The notes under the pieces were generated by a model. It was not told the DNA's origin. It saw nothing but the letters and a program-made list of their open reading frames with translations, and did no database searches. From Fibrobacter sp. UBA4223 (GTDB taxonomy: Bacteria > Fibrobacterota > Fibrobacteria > Fibrobacterales > Fibrobacteraceae), in the NCBI GenBank assembly GCA_002382975.1, contig DFTB01000015.1:1-64000 (forward strand): 64,000 nt of DNA, written 5' to 3'. The translations under genes were made by a program, and so were the position numbers. Numbering within the stretch: position 1 is the first letter of the stretch; the number at the start of each line of letters is the position of its first letter. Below, piece by piece: positions 61,805-64,000 of the stretch.

Positions 61805-61884
61805 CCAATTGTCATCCCCACGAAGGTCGGATTGAGCCCTTATGTTTCCCCAATTGTCATCCCCGCGAAGGCGGGGATCTCCCT
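61805..61884. repeat. Two tandem copies of the dispersed palindromic repeat
   Basis: CCAATTGTCATCCCCACGAA at 61805 and CCAATTGTCATCCCCGCGAA at about 61850, the second completed by GGCGGGGATCTCCC. The copies are about 45 bases apart, and the second is a perfect hairpin. They precede the NfnA gene, whose frame runs back through them without being coding. Confidence 0.85.
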
Positions 61885-61918
61885 TTGGGACGCCTTTTTT
61901 TCTATTTTTCAGCCCACT

Positions 61919-62806
61919 ATGGCAAAAATTCTCTTTAAAAAACAGTTATCTCCTGCGGTATTCCAATTCCGCGTCGAGGCCCCGCTGATCGCCCAAGAGC
62001 GTAAGGCCGGCCAGTTCATCATCCTCCAGACGAACAAGGACAACGGCGAACGCGTGCCCCTCACCATCGCCGATGCCGACACGACTGAAGGCTCCATCAC
62101 CCTGATTTTCCAGACCGTCGGTAAGACCACCACCGAACTTTCCAAGTTCGAAGTCGGTGACGATATCCCGGTGCTCGTGGGCCCGCTGGGTTCCCCGACC
62201 CACATCGAGAATTTTGGCCACGTGGTTTGCGTGTGCGGTGGCGTGGGCATTGCCCCGATGCACCCGATCGTGCAGGCCATGAAAAAGGCCGGCAACAAGG
62301 TCACTATCATCATGGGTGCCCGTAACGAAAGCCTGTTCCTCATGAAGGACGAAATGACTGCTCTCGCCGACAACATCATCTTCATGACCGACGACGGCTC
62401 CTACGGCCGCAAGGGTCTCGTGACCGAACCGCTGAAGGAACTCTGCGAAGACACCAAGGGCAAGCCCGACATGGTGCTCGCCATCGGTCCTCCGATCATG
62501 ATGAAGTTCTGCGCCCTCACCACCAAGCCCTACGGCGTGAAGACCGTCGTGAGCCTCAACAGCATCATGGTGGACGGGACCGGCATGTGCGGTGGCTGCC
62601 GCGTGACTATCGGCGGCAAGACGAAGTTCGTCTGCGTCGATGGCCCGGAATTCGACGGCCACGAAGTCGACTGGAACAACATGCTCCAGCGTATGGGCGC
62701 CTTCAAGCCCCAGGAACAGGAAGCCTTGCACCGCTTCGGTGCCAATGACGGCCACAAGTGCAACATTGATAAGATGGCTGACGCAAAGGCCAAGGAGAGC
62801 AAGTAA
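61919..62806 (+). CDS. nfnA: NfnA subunit of NADH-dependent reduced ferredoxin:NADP+ oxidoreductase
   Basis: A 295-residue FAD/NAD-binding subunit (ferredoxin-NADP reductase/SudB type) of the electron-bifurcating NfnAB transhydrogenase. The FAD domain includes RKAGQFIILQTNKDNGERVPL (about 27-47), the NAD-binding VCVCGGVGIAPMHPI follows, and the [2Fe-2S] cluster site is in GTGMCGGCRVTIGGKTKFVCVDG. The ATG at 61919 is preferred because the upstream extension crosses a repeat. Its stop overlaps the nfnB start by one base (TAATG), as is typical of this pair. Confidence 0.9.
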   Translation: MAKILFKKQLSPAVFQFRVEAPLIAQERKAGQFIILQTNKDNGERVPLTIADADTTEGSITLIFQTVGKTTTELSKFEVGDDIPVLVGPLGSPTHIENFGHVVCVCGGVGIAPMHPIVQAMKKAGNKVTIIMGARNESLFLMKDEMTALADNIIFMTDDGSYGRKGLVTEPLKELCEDTKGKPDMVLAIGPPIMMKFCALTTKPYGVKTVVSLNSIMVDGTGMCGGCRVTIGGKTKFVCVDGPEFDGHEVDWNNMLQRMGAFKPQEQEALHRFGANDGHKCNIDKMADAKAKESK

Positions 62807-64000
62807 TGTCTGAACATTTGACTCGTGAACAGTTGGACGCCGCCGCCAAGGTGGAACTTGAAAAGATTAACGCCCTCCCGAAGCCGCTCAAGCCCAAGGA
62901 CAAGACTGCTATTCCGGCTCAGCCCATGCCGCAGCTGGAACCCAGCTACCGCGCCCGCGTGATGGAAGAAGTGGCTCAGGGTTACACCGAAGCTCAGGCT
63001 ATCGTGGAAGCTAACCGCTGCCTCGCTTGTAAGAACCAGCCTTGCGTCGAAAGCTGCCCGGTGCACATCGACATTCCGGCCTTTATCGCGAAGATCGCCG
63101 AAGGTGACTTCAAGGCCGCTATCGCAAAGATTAAGGAAACCAGCTTGCTCCCGGCAATCTGCGGCCGTGTGTGCCCGCAGGAACGCCAGTGCCAGATGAA
63201 CTGCACCATGGGCAAGATGCACAAGGACGTGAACCAGGCTGTGGCTATCGGTCGCCTGGAACGCTTTGCTGCCGACTACGAACGCAACAACGGTGGCGCC
63301 TCTGTGCCGGCCGTGAAGCCCGCTACTGGCAAGAAGGTTGCCGTGATCGGTTCCGGTCCTGCCGGCCTGGTGGTTGCTGCTGACGTGCGCCGCGAAGGCC
63401 ACGACGTGACCATCTTCGAAGCCTTCCACAAGCTGGGTGGTGTGGTCCGCTACGGTATTCCTGAATTCCGTCTGCCCAAGAAGATTGTGGACAACGAAAT
63501 CGAATCTCTCGCTGCCATGGGCGTGAAGTTCGAGACCAACTTTGTGATTGGCCGTACCCGCAAGCTCAAGGACCTGATTGAAAAGGATGGCTTTAACGCC
63601 GTGTTCGTCGGTACTGGTGCCGGTCTTCCGCTGTTCATGAACATCGAAGGTGAAAACCTGGTGGGTGTGTTCGCCGCTAACGAATACCTGACCCGCGCAA
63701 ACCTGATGCGCGCCTACGACAAGGAACATGCTGATACTCCGATGTGGCCCGGTAAGAACGTGGTGGTTCTCGGTGGTGGTAACGTTGCCATGGACGCTGC
63801 CCGTATGGCCCTCCGTCTTGGTGCCGAAAAGGTTCGCATTGTTTACCGCCGCAGCATGAACGAACTTCCGGCCCGTAAGGAAGAGGTTCTCCATGCCCAG
63901 GAAGAGGGTGTCGAATTCTGCGTTCTGCAGAACCCGGCCAAGATCCTTGGCGACGAAGCCGGCCACGTGCGCGGCATGCTCGTCGACAAGTACGAGCTGG
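62806..64000 (+). CDS. nfnB: NfnB/GltA-like NADPH-binding subunit (3' end outside window)
   Basis: First 398 codons of an NADPH-dependent glutamate-synthase-small-chain-like flavoprotein. The N-terminal cluster domain has CLACKNQPCVESCPV and CGRVCPQERQCQMNC, which hold [4Fe-4S] clusters. The FAD site is KKVAVIGSGPAGLVVAADVRR, and the NADPH site is KNVVVLGGGNVAMDAARMALRLG. The ATG overlaps the nfnA stop. With NfnA it should link NADH, NADPH and ferredoxin pools in an anaerobe. A stand-alone GltD role is less likely given the NfnA partner. Confidence 0.92.
   Translation, partial: MSEHLTREQLDAAAKVELEKINALPKPLKPKDKTAIPAQPMPQLEPSYRARVMEEVAQGYTEAQAIVEANRCLACKNQPCVESCPVHIDIPAFIAKIAEGDFKAAIAKIKETSLLPAICGRVCPQERQCQMNCTMGKMHKDVNQAVAIGRLERFAADYERNNGGASVPAVKPATGKKVAVIGSGPAGLVVAADVRREGHDVTIFEAFHKLGGVVRYGIPEFRLPKKIVDNEIESLAAMGVKFETNFVIGRTRKLKDLIEKDGFNAVFVGTGAGLPLFMNIEGENLVGVFAANEYLTRANLMRAYDKEHADTPMWPGKNVVVLGGGNVAMDAARMALRLGAEKVRIVYRRSMNELPARKEEVLHAQEEGVEFCVLQNPAKILGDEAGHVRGMLVDKYEL

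Noticed and set aside
61832..61918. N-terminal extension of NfnA (text such as VIPAKAGIS)
   Set aside because: This is translation of the dispersed palindromic repeat; homologues begin at MAKILFKK.

Overview
The window looks like a chromosomal segment of a Fibrobacter species (phylum Fibrobacterota, cellulolytic gut bacteria). The case rests on two lipoproteins carrying the Fibrobacter succinogenes major paralogous (FISUMP) domain, a dense set of GH5 and GH8 cellulase genes, C-terminal sorting domains resembling type IX secretion (T9SS) signals on several secreted proteins, and a Gram-negative set of lipoproteins and outer-membrane barrels. No rRNA, phage, insertion sequence or CRISPR array is visible.

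Layout. 1-5.6 kb: the 3' end of lon, a small membrane-anchored coiled-coil protein, an indolepyruvate oxidoreductase pair (iorA lacking its usual ferredoxin module, then iorB) and an LTA-synthase-like membrane sulfatase. 5.7-24 kb: a cellulose-related island. It holds three GH5 enzymes, one GH8 enzyme, a jelly-roll protein with a T9SS-like tail, and a tight six-gene plus-strand operon (9651-18913). That operon encodes a secreted jelly-roll protein, three large outer-membrane-barrel-like proteins, a lipoprotein and a GH18-fold protein whose catalytic Glu is replaced by Gln. It contains no intact enzyme, so I infer a surface binding or transport complex that works beside the flanking cellulases. 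This is the best candidate for an undescribed system in the window. 24-29 kb: two tandem paralogous proteins, each with two AAA+ modules, on the minus strand. 29-34.4 kb: LemA and an M48 protease, a lipoprotein plus barrel pair, rarA, and a hotdog thioesterase.

34.6-49.1 kb: the core information-processing block: tRNA-Thr(TGT), tRNA-Tyr(GTA), tRNA-Thr(GGT), tuf, rpmG, tRNA-Trp(CCA), secE, nusG, rplK, rplA, rplJ, rplL, rpoB, rpoC, rpsL, rpsG. fusA does not follow rpsG; the FISUMP lipoproteins do. 49.2-53 kb: the FISUMP pair and eno, whose product has a Cys/Lys-rich tail. 53-58 kb: prmA, a YgiQ-type radical SAM gene and uvrC. 58-60.3 kb: a long coiled-coil protein, zapA and a probable 6S RNA just downstream, then a small membrane protein. 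60.3-64 kb: a secreted esterase-like protein with a T9SS-like tail and the NfnAB transhydrogenase genes, the second of which runs off the window.

The intergenic spaces carry a dispersed palindromic repeat of the GTCATCCCCGC...GCGGGGATC type in at least six places. One copy supplies the last codons and stop of the radical SAM gene. Housekeeping genes are GC-rich and codon-biased. The 9.6-18.9 kb operon and the 3' halves of the FISUMP genes look more AT-rich by eye, but I did not compute this.
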